A stretch of DNA of 64,000 bases from Flavilitoribacter nigricans DSM 23189 = NBRC 102662. Its GTDB lineage: Bacteria; Bacteroidota; Bacteroidia; Chitinophagales; Saprospiraceae. Made by a program: the position numbers and the translations under genes. The DNA lies in the NCBI RefSeq assembly GCF_002646595.1, contig NZ_PDUD01000001.1, positions 124,001 through 188,000 on the forward strand, in the 5' to 3' direction. Below, piece by piece: positions 43,776 to 52,471 of the stretch. Each line of letters begins with the position of its first letter. The stretch's first letter is position 1. Below the pieces are notes generated by a model. The model did not search any database. It was not told the origin of the DNA and was given only the letters and a program-made list of their open reading frames with translations.

Positions 43776-44894
43776 ATGACTGACCAATTCATTTCATGGA
43801 ATGGGATATCCAGGTATCTCGCAATGGTTGTAATTCTGACTTTTTCTTTATCCGGCTACGGTCAGGATACACTGAGAACTAAAACCGGCTGGGATATGAA
43901 CCTAAGCGGGTACATCAACTCCAACTACATCTTAGAATTCACAGAGAATGTAGACGGTTCTATTCACAGTATCCAGAACGGACTTTTACCGGCGGCCCTG
44001 ACTTTTTCCGCTTCTAAAGTAGTGAGCGGTTGGACGGTCACTCCAACGTTCGGCATCTTCTACGGCCTTTCTTCCAACCAGGCGCTGGCCTTTTCACAGG
44101 TAGATGCCCGGCAGGTATTTTTCACCGCCTCCAAACCAACCAGCGGAACCTTCACTGTAGGTAGAAATTTCGGGTTATTCGGCTTTGATGCCATTATCGC
44201 AGATTTCTCCCTGCTCGGGGTCGGAGCCGGCTTTTTACCGCAAAGCCCGGGACTCACCACCCTCGGTGGCATCGCCTATGGCTATTACTACTGTGACCGT
44301 CTGAACCAGATCAATTATACGACGCCGGACTTCGGCGGCTTTACCGCTACGGTGGGGCTCTACCAGGGTCTGGATGCGCTTCTGACGGATGTAAGTAACG
44401 ACCCTTCCCGGCCGGGCATCCACGGAAAACTGGCCTACGCCTCGGACGGCTTCACCGCCAGTACCTCCTTCATCAACCAGGCATCGCTGACAGCAACCGG
44501 CCGGGAGGTGAACGCTACCGGTTTTGATGTATTCGCTAAAGTTACCGCCGTGGAACATCTGGAACTCGTTGGCTACTTCTCCAGTGGCAGCGGCCTGGAA
44601 GATGTATTGCTGGGAACGGCAATTCTCAGTGATGGAGGGAATGAATACAGCACCAACACTTTCTACGTACAGGGGTCCTATGCCTTCGGCGCCAATACGC
44701 TGGCGGTCTATTACGGCCAGTCGAGCAATACGGACCTGAACGACAACAACACCCGGCTTTCTTTCCACTACCGGCGTGCGGCTTTTGGGGCAGCGCTGTT
44801 CAATGTGGGCTTTCACCTGCTGGGGGGCAGCTCCGACGATGTGGACAAAGCGGGAAAGACACAGTTGAATGCAGGGTTTTTCTTGCCCTTCTGA
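43776..44894 (+). CDS. Outer-membrane porin
   Basis: A 372-residue protein from the ATG at 43776 (an upstream in-frame start at 43719 would add 19 unlikely residues). It has a signal peptide ending near GYGQ, then repeated amphipathic strands such as LSGYINSNYILEF, FTATVGLYQGL and TLAVYYGQSS, ending in Phe (LNAGFFLPF), as outer-membrane barrels do. Position inside the PQQ-dehydrogenase cluster suggests it admits alcohol substrate or lets product out. Substrate is unknown. Confidence 0.82.
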   Translation: MTDQFISWNGISRYLAMVVILTFSLSGYGQDTLRTKTGWDMNLSGYINSNYILEFTENVDGSIHSIQNGLLPAALTFSASKVVSGWTVTPTFGIFYGLSSNQALAFSQVDARQVFFTASKPTSGTFTVGRNFGLFGFDAIIADFSLLGVGAGFLPQSPGLTTLGGIAYGYYYCDRLNQINYTTPDFGGFTATVGLYQGLDALLTDVSNDPSRPGIHGKLAYASDGFTASTSFINQASLTATGREVNATGFDVFAKVTAVEHLELVGYFSSGSGLEDVLLGTAILSDGGNEYSTNTFYVQGSYAFGANTLAVYYGQSSNTDLNDNNTRLSFHYRRAAFGAALFNVGFHLLGGSSDDVDKAGKTQLNAGFFLPF

Positions 44895-44967
44895 GTACTG
44901 ATCAACAAAACCTACGAATTATAAACCATTAGTTTTTCATTCATTTAATTAAGTCAAATCAATTATT

Positions 44968-46704
44968 ATGCAAAGTCCAACCTTAATTCCCAAGAAAAAT
45001 TGGTACGTACTAAGCTTGCTGCTTTTCAGCATGCTGATGGTAGTATCCTGTGATTCGGACACCAGTTCGGAAGAAGCCACGGATACGGAAACGGCTGAAA
45101 CTGAAATGGCGGCGGTGCCCCAGGAAGCGGACTGGTACGCCTATGGCAAGGATCAAACCAACCAAAGGTTCAGCCCTTTAAATGAAATCAATACCACCAA
45201 TGTTGCCAACTTAAAAAAGGTCTGGGATTTTGAGCTCAACAACAGCGAAGTGCAGGAGTGTACTCCCATCGTAATTGACGGCATGATGTACGTTACTACC
45301 GGCTCCGGACCGGCCTACACCTACGGCATCAATGCCAAAACCGGCGAAAAAGTCTGGACGAAAGCCTTCCAGGTACCCGATGATGTAGCGCGCTTCGCCT
45401 GCTGCGGTATCTCCAACCGCGGATTCGCCTACCAGGACGGCAAATTGTTTGTCGGCCGTCTGGACGGCAAAATGACCGCCCTGAACGCCAAATCCGGTGA
45501 GGAACTCTGGACGACCGAAGTCGTGGATTACACCCAGGGTTCCGTGATCACTTCTCCACCCCTCGTCGTGGGCGATGTGGTCCTCTCCGGTTTCGGGGGC
45601 GGTGAATACGGTGCGGTAGGCTATCTGAGCGCCTATAACATCAACACGGGAGAAAGAGTATGGAAAACCATGACTACGCCGGAATCCGTAGCGGATACCT
45701 GGAAGGGTGAATCCTGGAAAACCGGTGGCGGAGTACCCTGGTATATCGGTTCCTACGACGAAGGTACCAACACGGTGATCTGGGGAACTTCCAATCCTTC
45801 GCCCTGGGACGCTTCCATGCGCGGTCCGGACAATTCCGACTACGGCGATCAGACCAATCTTTACACGGCCGCTACGCTCGGCGTCAATCCGGCAAACGGT
45901 GAGATCAAGTGGTACTACCAGACGACTCCTTACGACGCCTGGGATTACGATGGGGTAAACGAACTGGTACTCGCCGACATCCAGGGACAGCCGGCAGCGC
46001 TGAAAGCCGACCGGAACGGTTTCTTCTACGTGATCAACCGCAGCACCGGAAAACTGATCTCCGCCGAAAAATTCGTGGATGTCAACTGGGCCGAGAAGAT
46101 CGACCTGGAAACCGGCCGTCCGGTAGAAGATCCAAAATATCGACTAACTAAAACCAATACCGTAAGTGCCGTATTCCCCAGCTTCATGGGTGGAAAAAAC
46201 TGGCAGCCAATGGCTTACAATCCGCAAACCGGAATGGCCTACATCCCCGCCAACAACATCGGCATGGACTTCAAAGCAACCGAAACCGAATACAAGCGGG
46301 GTTATTTCTACCTCGGTACAGAATGGAATATGGTGTACAATGACAAAACGCCCGGTGAGTACATTGCCTGGGATGTTGCCAACCAGAAGAAAGCCTGGAG
46401 TAAGCCCCTCCAGTTCCCCATCCCGGGTGGCGCGGCCACTACCGCCGGCGATCTGGTCTTTTTCGGTGACCTCACGGGTACCTTCTACGCCCTGAACGCG
46501 AAAACCGGAGAAGAACTCTGGTCCACAAAAACTACTTCGGGTGTAGGTGCTGCGGCCATGACCTATGCGATCGACGGCAAACAGTACGTTGCGGTGGTGG
46601 AAGGCCGCCCGACGGTTATTCCGGGTTTCGTAGGTGGTGAAATGGGTGAAAATATGGTGAACGCCACACCCGCCGGTGGCAAAGTACTGGTATATGCCCT
46701 GTAA
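44968..46704 (+). CDS. PQQ-dependent alcohol dehydrogenase of lanthanide (XoxF/PedH) type
   Basis: A 578-residue quinoprotein, lipoprotein-anchored (MVVSC, Cys28). The eight-bladed PQQ propeller carries WDYAYG-type Trp-docking blades. The vicinal disulfide is Cys145-Cys146 (ACCG), metal ligands are Glu213 (GGEYG) and Asn276 (GTSNPSPW), and the catalytic Asp326 lies in PYDAWDYDGVNE. Asp328, two residues on, is the extra acidic ligand that marks lanthanide-dependent enzymes; calcium types have Ala or Ser there. No haem domain is fused. It oxidises primary alcohols in the periplasm and passes electrons to a cytochrome. The substrate (methanol, ethanol or other) cannot be read from sequence. Confidence 0.92.
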   Translation: MQSPTLIPKKNWYVLSLLLFSMLMVVSCDSDTSSEEATDTETAETEMAAVPQEADWYAYGKDQTNQRFSPLNEINTTNVANLKKVWDFELNNSEVQECTPIVIDGMMYVTTGSGPAYTYGINAKTGEKVWTKAFQVPDDVARFACCGISNRGFAYQDGKLFVGRLDGKMTALNAKSGEELWTTEVVDYTQGSVITSPPLVVGDVVLSGFGGGEYGAVGYLSAYNINTGERVWKTMTTPESVADTWKGESWKTGGGVPWYIGSYDEGTNTVIWGTSNPSPWDASMRGPDNSDYGDQTNLYTAATLGVNPANGEIKWYYQTTPYDAWDYDGVNELVLADIQGQPAALKADRNGFFYVINRSTGKLISAEKFVDVNWAEKIDLETGRPVEDPKYRLTKTNTVSAVFPSFMGGKNWQPMAYNPQTGMAYIPANNIGMDFKATETEYKRGYFYLGTEWNMVYNDKTPGEYIAWDVANQKKAWSKPLQFPIPGGAATTAGDLVFFGDLTGTFYALNAKTGEELWSTKTTSGVGAAAMTYAIDGKQYVAVVEGRPTVIPGFVGGEMGENMVNATPAGGKVLVYAL

Positions 46705-46733
46705 GGACAATGAGAGGTGAAAGGTGAAGGGAA

Positions 46734-46798
46734 CGTAGAGGTACTTGATGGTGTAAAAAATGTACAGTTTTGCCTCTACGCCCTTCTTTAATTTTTCC
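46734..46798 (+). terminator. Terminator-like hairpin after the PQQ dehydrogenase
   Basis: CGTAGAGG (46734-46741) pairs exactly with CCTCTACG (46773-46780), followed after several bases by TTTAATTTTT. The loop is long but contains a short inner GTAC dyad. It would separate the dehydrogenase from the XoxJ-like gene. Confidence 0.6.
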
Positions 46799-46970
46799 TT
46801 GATACAGAATAAGTTGCGCGGTGTCTTTAATGTAAAGATCCGTTAAACATGTTCTGGATGGCGATGTTTATCCTTTGCCGCAGTCGGTACTTCGAACGGC
46901 AACTGGTCCCGCTCTCCAGGCGCGCATCGCAGCTTACTTTACTTTTTCGTTGAACCTTACAATTTATACC

Positions 46971-47753
46971 ATGCTAAAAATATCATCTCTAGTTTCGGGT
47001 ATTGGCCTGTTGCTGAGTGTTTGTTGCTGCTTTTGGCAATGCGCCCCGTCCGAATCCACTTCCGCCGATACCACCGCTTCTACCGAACCGGCAAAAGACA
47101 CCCTGAGTTTTTGCCTGTTGAATTATTACGAACCCTTATCCGATGAAAAGCGGGGAGGCATCTACGAGGATTACGCCACCTACCTGGCCGAGCGCCTGGA
47201 TAAGGTGCCGAAATTTGTTTACCTGAACTCGGCCTATTTCAACCGCCCCGTCCGCGACGGGATCCGTAAAGGCATCTGCGACTGTCAGATGGGCCATCCG
47301 ATCGAAGAGGAAGAACCCTGGCTCATTCCCAAAAAAGTGCGCCAGTCCCACGCCTATACGTCTATTGGGTATGCGCTGGCAACCGCGGATCCGGAGATAC
47401 AGGATCTCGAAGATCTGGCAGGCAAAAGAGTGGTAGCCATGGCGCAGGCGCCTCCTATGACCACCCTCGGCGACCTGGAGGATATCCGCCTGCAGATCAT
47501 GATCAACGAGCAAAAAATGATGGAGCTGCTCGATCAGGGTGAGGTGGACGCCGTCGTAGCCTGGGGGCCCAAGCTCTACCAGCTCAATCAGGATAATTTC
47601 GACAGCCGATTTAAGGTATACAACACTTCCTACATGTGGAAGGTAGCGATACTGACCCAGGACAAGGATTCCGTACTTATGGATGAGATCAATGGGATCA
47701 TTGATGAGCAACCCGGCAAATTCCAGGCGATTGCGGCCGCTTACGGATTGTAA
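46971..47753 (+). CDS. XoxJ/MoxJ-like periplasmic binding protein
   Basis: A 260-residue solute-binding fold protein from the ATG at 46971 (an upstream in-frame ATG at 46875 would add 32 residues with no signal character). The N-terminus is a hydrophobic Cys-rich signal. The body has IRKGICDCQMGHP, the long DLEDLAGKRVVAM block and VDAVVAWGPKLYQL, as in quinoprotein-dehydrogenase-associated binding proteins. XoxJ is thought to help mature or activate XoxF. No ABC permease is adjacent, as usual for this group. Confidence 0.85.
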   Translation: MLKISSLVSGIGLLLSVCCCFWQCAPSESTSADTTASTEPAKDTLSFCLLNYYEPLSDEKRGGIYEDYATYLAERLDKVPKFVYLNSAYFNRPVRDGIRKGICDCQMGHPIEEEEPWLIPKKVRQSHAYTSIGYALATADPEIQDLEDLAGKRVVAMAQAPPMTTLGDLEDIRLQIMINEQKMMELLDQGEVDAVVAWGPKLYQLNQDNFDSRFKVYNTSYMWKVAILTQDKDSVLMDEINGIIDEQPGKFQAIAAAYGL

Positions 47754-47791
47754 ACGACCGGGACCGCCCTCGCCGACAGACCGAAAAACGA

Positions 47792-50104
47792 ATGCACGTT
47801 ATGAAAAGCCTGCTGATCAGCTTATCTCTGCTCCTACTCGCTTCCGGCGCAATTGGCCAGGAAGTGAGCGATACCATTTTGCTGGATGACGTCATTGTGA
47901 TCCCCTCTCCATTTTCGAACTACGTTTACAATGACAATGCCTTCGGCAATCTGCACTGGTCATCGGAAGCCAAGAAGCTGAAAGAAGCATCCTTTTTGAA
48001 CGAATCGCTGTTAATGGCTCCTTCCGTACATGTGAACGACGGAACGACCAATCCGATCGGGCAAGACATCCAGATCCGGGGTTTTAAGACTTCTCCGCTC
48101 TACGGGCTATCCCAGGAGGTGGCCGTTTACGCCGATGGCGTAAAGAAGAACGACCTCCTGGGAGACGCCGTTTTCTGGGACCTGATGCCTACGTTCGCGA
48201 TGAACCAGACGCAGGTATTTGTGGGCTCCCAGCCGCTCTTCGGACTGAATGCCCTCGGCGGGACCATCAATTACACCAGTAAATCGGGTTTCACCAATCC
48301 GGGAGGCGCGCTGGCCCTGAATTACGGTTCCTTTAACCGTATGAATGCTATCGCAGAATACGGTGCAAACAACGGCCGCTTCGGCTACTACGTCGGGGCC
48401 AATCTTTGGCAGGAGGACGGTTGGCGGGACCATTCCGAATCGGACGTCACTAATGTTTTCAGCAAGCTCAGTTACCAGCAGGGCAAAAACGTAGTGGACT
48501 TCAGCCTCCAATACGCCAATACCCAACTGCTCGGCAACGGAGCCCTGCCGCTGGAACTGCTCGACCGTAAGGAATGGCGGGATCAGATCTTCACGCATCC
48601 GGATCGAACTGAAAATGAACTGGCAGAACTGAATGCCAGCTGGCAATACCGTTGGAATGATCTCACCAGCAGTCGTCTGGTACTGTCCTACAAGGATCTG
48701 GAAACGGATATCCTGAACGGGGATGAATCGCCTTTCCGGGAATTGATCGAAAACGGTTCGGTATTTCTGGTACTGGGCGACGACGATGACGAAGGCGAAG
48801 AGATCGATGCGGATGATTATGCCATGGACCGGAACGGGGAACGCATCGAAGCTACGGACGATAATAGCGAAGCCATTCTGAACAAAAACCAGATCAGTCA
48901 GCAATCCTTTTCGGCGGCCTATTCGGTCAACACCAAATGGCAGGCCGGAGCGGTTTTCTGGGAGATCCAGTCCGGTCTGTCCTATCGCGTCGGCCGGGCC
49001 CACTACCAGGCGAGCGGCGAGCTGGGCGATTTTGACGAAAGCCGGGCCGCTACCGGATCGGGGCAATCCGTCAGCAACTTCGATACCGATGTGATCACCG
49101 ATATCGGTAACCTACACGCTACCACCGGGATCAGTGCGGTGATCAATAACGATCTGGCCATCCAGCTATCCGGGGCTTACAATCATTCCAGTCTGATCCT
49201 GCGGGATCAACTGGGCACGGCCCTGAACGGCGATCACCGGTTTTCCAATTTTTCGGGTGCGCTTACCGCTTATTATCTGGCGGGGAATAACTGGATGTTT
49301 CACGGGGCCGTCAATACTTCCACCCGGAATCCGACAGCCGTGGAGGTCAGTTGTGCCGATCCGGATGCCCCCTGCCGCCTGCCCAATGCTTTCTTATCGG
49401 ATCCTCCGCTGGAAACGGTGCGGGCCGTAACCACCCAGGCCGGTATCGCCTACCAAAACAAGCGGTTTCGCTTTTCCAGTACCGGCTTTATCACCGGGGT
49501 ATCCGATGACATCTATTTTGTGAGCGCGGGTCCGCTGCGGGGTTCCGGTTTTTTTGATAACATCGGCAAAACCCGCCGCATGGGTTGGGAGAATAGCGTA
49601 TCCTGGCAGATCGGTGAGCGGTGGAATATTCTGCTGAATTACACCCTGCTGGATGCCACCTTCCGCGATCAGTTCAAGATTGCCGCACCGAACCACCCGC
49701 GGGCAACAGACGGGGAGATCACCGTGATGCCCGGTGACCGTCTGGCGCTGATCCCCCGGCATAACGTCAACGGCAAGATCAGCTACCAGCTATTGGAAAA
49801 CCTGGAGCTGGAATGGACCCAGCTCTACAATTCCGCCCAGTATATCCGCGGGGACGAAGGGAACGAACTGGATCAGATCCCGGGCTTTTTCCGGCAGGAT
49901 GTAGCGGTGCGCTATGCCGTTCAGAAACATCTTTTATTCTGGGCCAAAGTAAAGAATCTGACCAATGTTGAATACCATACTTTCGGTTTGCTCGGTGAAG
50001 CCGATGAAGCCGGAGAATTACTGGAGGTAGAGCTAGAGAATAACGTATTTGCCGGACCGGCGCCGCCGCGTTACGTTGAACTGGGGGCCAGGTATACGTT
50101 CTAA
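47792..50104 (+). CDS. TonB-dependent receptor with acidic loop, candidate metal or metallophore importer
   Basis: A 770-residue outer-membrane receptor (or 767 from the ATG at 47801). It has a signal peptide, a plug domain (QDIQIRGFKTSPLYGLSQEV, NALGGTINY) and a 22-strand barrel ending in F (GARYTF). Residues 330-360 are unusually acidic, with LGDDDDEGEEIDADDYAMDRNGE, resembling a metal-binding loop. Location next to XoxJ and the lanthanide-type dehydrogenase suggests uptake of lanthanide, a lanthanophore or PQQ. A sugar role is not excluded. No SusD is present. Confidence 0.82.
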   Translation: MHVMKSLLISLSLLLLASGAIGQEVSDTILLDDVIVIPSPFSNYVYNDNAFGNLHWSSEAKKLKEASFLNESLLMAPSVHVNDGTTNPIGQDIQIRGFKTSPLYGLSQEVAVYADGVKKNDLLGDAVFWDLMPTFAMNQTQVFVGSQPLFGLNALGGTINYTSKSGFTNPGGALALNYGSFNRMNAIAEYGANNGRFGYYVGANLWQEDGWRDHSESDVTNVFSKLSYQQGKNVVDFSLQYANTQLLGNGALPLELLDRKEWRDQIFTHPDRTENELAELNASWQYRWNDLTSSRLVLSYKDLETDILNGDESPFRELIENGSVFLVLGDDDDEGEEIDADDYAMDRNGERIEATDDNSEAILNKNQISQQSFSAAYSVNTKWQAGAVFWEIQSGLSYRVGRAHYQASGELGDFDESRAATGSGQSVSNFDTDVITDIGNLHATTGISAVINNDLAIQLSGAYNHSSLILRDQLGTALNGDHRFSNFSGALTAYYLAGNNWMFHGAVNTSTRNPTAVEVSCADPDAPCRLPNAFLSDPPLETVRAVTTQAGIAYQNKRFRFSSTGFITGVSDDIYFVSAGPLRGSGFFDNIGKTRRMGWENSVSWQIGERWNILLNYTLLDATFRDQFKIAAPNHPRATDGEITVMPGDRLALIPRHNVNGKISYQLLENLELEWTQLYNSAQYIRGDEGNELDQIPGFFRQDVAVRYAVQKHLLFWAKVKNLTNVEYHTFGLLGEADEAGELLEVELENNVFAGPAPPRYVELGARYTF

Positions 50105-50404
50105 ACCCCGTCCCTCACCCCAGATTAGAACAACACTTTAATGGAAAAACTGGATTGCAGGTTGGACGGGTTGCGGGTTGGATCAGCATGACCGAATGGA
50201 CCGGAAGAGCTCCAATATTGATGGCGTAACAGCTATCGCCTCCTTTCCGGACCTTCAACTTTGCCCCAACCCGGCAACCCGCAATCCACATCCCCGGGAA
50301 TTCTCCCTTGTGAGATTTCCCGGAAAAAAGTTTAAATTTCGAAAGATACTCCATGCTCTGTTGCTTTAATCACAAGACGTTCCAGAGTACTAAATCGACT
50401 ATAT
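50105..50404. other. Intergenic region with a long imperfect inverted repeat
   Basis: The 300 bp between the two receptor genes hold no gene. A GGGTTG-rich arm (50152-50173) matches the reverse complement of 50266-50287 with one mismatch and one gap, across ~92 bp. The open frames here are simple translations of this repeat. It is probably a structural or mobile remnant, and could form an RNA hairpin ahead of the second receptor. Confidence 0.6.
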
Positions 50405-52465
50405 ATGAAAAAAGTTTTCCTTTCATTTCTCATATTCAGCGCTATGATCCTGCCGGTGAGCGCCCAGCAGGACAGCCTCAAAAGCGTTACTTTCGACGAG
50501 GTCCAGGTGAGCGCGCTGCGGATCGCCACCCCTACCCTCGATCAGCCCTTTTCGATTGCAACTTACCGAGCCGGTACCCTGCAGGAAACGCGGCAGCAGC
50601 TGTCCCTGCAGGAATACCTCTACCAGGTACCCGGACTATTCAGTTTGAATGCCAACAATTACGCCCAGGACCTGCGCATTTCCATCCGGGGTTTCGGTGC
50701 CCGCTCGGCATTCGGTATCCGGGGGGTGAAGATCGTGGTGGATGGCATTCCCGAAACCACACCGGACGGTCAGGGTCAGATCGACAATCTCAATATTGGG
50801 ATCATCGACCGGCTGGAAGTCCTCAAAGGACCCTCTTCGGCCCTATACGGCAACGCTTCGGGTGGGGTGATCCAGATCCATACCCAGCAGGATTTCGACC
50901 GTAATTTCCTCAATGCCGGGCTTACTTTCGGATCCTTCAATATGCAGCAGTACCAGCTCAGCGGCGGCTGGGTCCACGGACGGACCCGCGCCATCCTGCA
51001 GGGCACGCACACCCGTACCGACGGATACCGGGAACAAAGCAGGCTGGAAAACACCAACTTCAACGCCAGGGTCTTCCACGACTTTTCCGACCGATCAAAA
51101 CTCAATTTCCAATTCAACTATACCAACAGTCCGGTCGGCGATGATCCCGGTGGCATCAATGCCGATGATGTACGCGAAGACCGGCAGCAGGCCCGGGATC
51201 AGAACGTAAGATTTGAAGCCGGAGAATCCGTTGCCCAGCTCAAACTGGGTACCCAGTACGAATACGAACTGGATGACACCAAGAGTATTCAGTTCTACGG
51301 ATTTTACAGCAACCGGGATTTCGAAGGCCGGATCCCCATTGGGGCCGACGGATGGATCAATCTGCAGCGGGCTTATTTCGGCCAGGGTGGCCACTTTAAA
51401 AAGGTTAGTACCCTGCCGAGCGGTTCCAATACGGTACAGGTCGGATACGAATGGGCGATCCAACAGGATGACCGAAGACGCTTTGCTAATAATGAAGGAG
51501 TTAAAGGTGATCTGGCGCTGGACCAGATCGAACGTTTTTCCACGCTGGGTCTGTACCTGCTGGATCACCTTTCCTTTGACCGTTGGTTGTTCTCTTTTGG
51601 CCTTCGCTACGACCTCAACGAATTGGCAGCGGACGATCAGTTGCTCAGCGACGGTGACCAGTCGGGTACCCGGAACCTTTCGGCCCTCAACCCCAGTATC
51701 GGCATCAATTTTGAGGTAAGCCCCCAACTGCACCTGTACGGTAGTTACCGCACCAGTTTTGAGACGCCTTCCCTCAGTGAATTGTCGGCCAACCCTTCCG
51801 GTGCCGCGGGCTTTGATCCGGATCTCCGGTCGCAGCGGGCCTACAATTACGAACTCGGCTTCAAAGGTCTGCTGGGTAATGACCTGGACTTCGATCTGGC
51901 CTTTTTCCACATCAATACCAAAAACGATCTGGTACCTTTTGAACTGGAAGCCTTTCCCGGTCGCACCTTTTTCCGCAATGCCGGCAGCACCATCCGCAAC
52001 GGTATGGAACTCTGGCTGCGGTACCAGCTGTCCCGGCAATTTTCCCTGCGCGGAAGCTACACTTATTCCGATTTCACCTACGACGATTACGTGATCGACG
52101 AAAAAGACCTCGGCGGCAAACTGCTACCCGCTATTCCACCGCATTTTTTATCCCTGCAACTTGCTTACGAATCGGAAGACGGCCTCAATCTCCGCTTGCA
52201 GCATCGCTTCACTGCGGAATTTTACGCTAATGACGATAATACCGCGACCGAACCGGCTTACCACGTAACCGACCTCAGTCTGGGATACCGTTTGCCCCTG
52301 GACCGGGCGACACTGGTTCCATTTTTCGGGATCAATAACCTACTCAATACGCAATACAGTGATAATGTGCGGATCAATGCTTTCGGCGGACGGTACTACG
52401 AACCGGCGGCGGGCATCAATTTTTACGGGGGTATTCGCTTAAATCTGACCGGCAAAAGGGAGTGA
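50405..52465 (+). CDS. pqqU: TonB-dependent receptor closely resembling PqqU (YncD), PQQ importer
   Basis: A 686-residue outer-membrane receptor with signal peptide, plug and barrel. From memory of the E. coli YncD/PqqU sequence, the plug matches strikingly: NYAQDLRISIRGFGARS, then GIRGVKIVVDGIP, PDGQGQ, and SALYGNASGGV. The barrel end matches too: DDNTATEPAY and GGRYYEPAAGINFYG. PqqU imports the redox cofactor PQQ. It sits directly after the PQQ dehydrogenase module, while no pqqABCDE genes are in the window. So cofactor scavenging is a natural reading. The TBDT family is certain; the PqqU assignment is strong but needs alignment. Confidence 0.85.
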   Translation: MKKVFLSFLIFSAMILPVSAQQDSLKSVTFDEVQVSALRIATPTLDQPFSIATYRAGTLQETRQQLSLQEYLYQVPGLFSLNANNYAQDLRISIRGFGARSAFGIRGVKIVVDGIPETTPDGQGQIDNLNIGIIDRLEVLKGPSSALYGNASGGVIQIHTQQDFDRNFLNAGLTFGSFNMQQYQLSGGWVHGRTRAILQGTHTRTDGYREQSRLENTNFNARVFHDFSDRSKLNFQFNYTNSPVGDDPGGINADDVREDRQQARDQNVRFEAGESVAQLKLGTQYEYELDDTKSIQFYGFYSNRDFEGRIPIGADGWINLQRAYFGQGGHFKKVSTLPSGSNTVQVGYEWAIQQDDRRRFANNEGVKGDLALDQIERFSTLGLYLLDHLSFDRWLFSFGLRYDLNELAADDQLLSDGDQSGTRNLSALNPSIGINFEVSPQLHLYGSYRTSFETPSLSELSANPSGAAGFDPDLRSQRAYNYELGFKGLLGNDLDFDLAFFHINTKNDLVPFELEAFPGRTFFRNAGSTIRNGMELWLRYQLSRQFSLRGSYTYSDFTYDDYVIDEKDLGGKLLPAIPPHFLSLQLAYESEDGLNLRLQHRFTAEFYANDDNTATEPAYHVTDLSLGYRLPLDRATLVPFFGINNLLNTQYSDNVRINAFGGRYYEPAAGINFYGGIRLNLTGKRE

Positions 52466-52471
52466 TATGAT

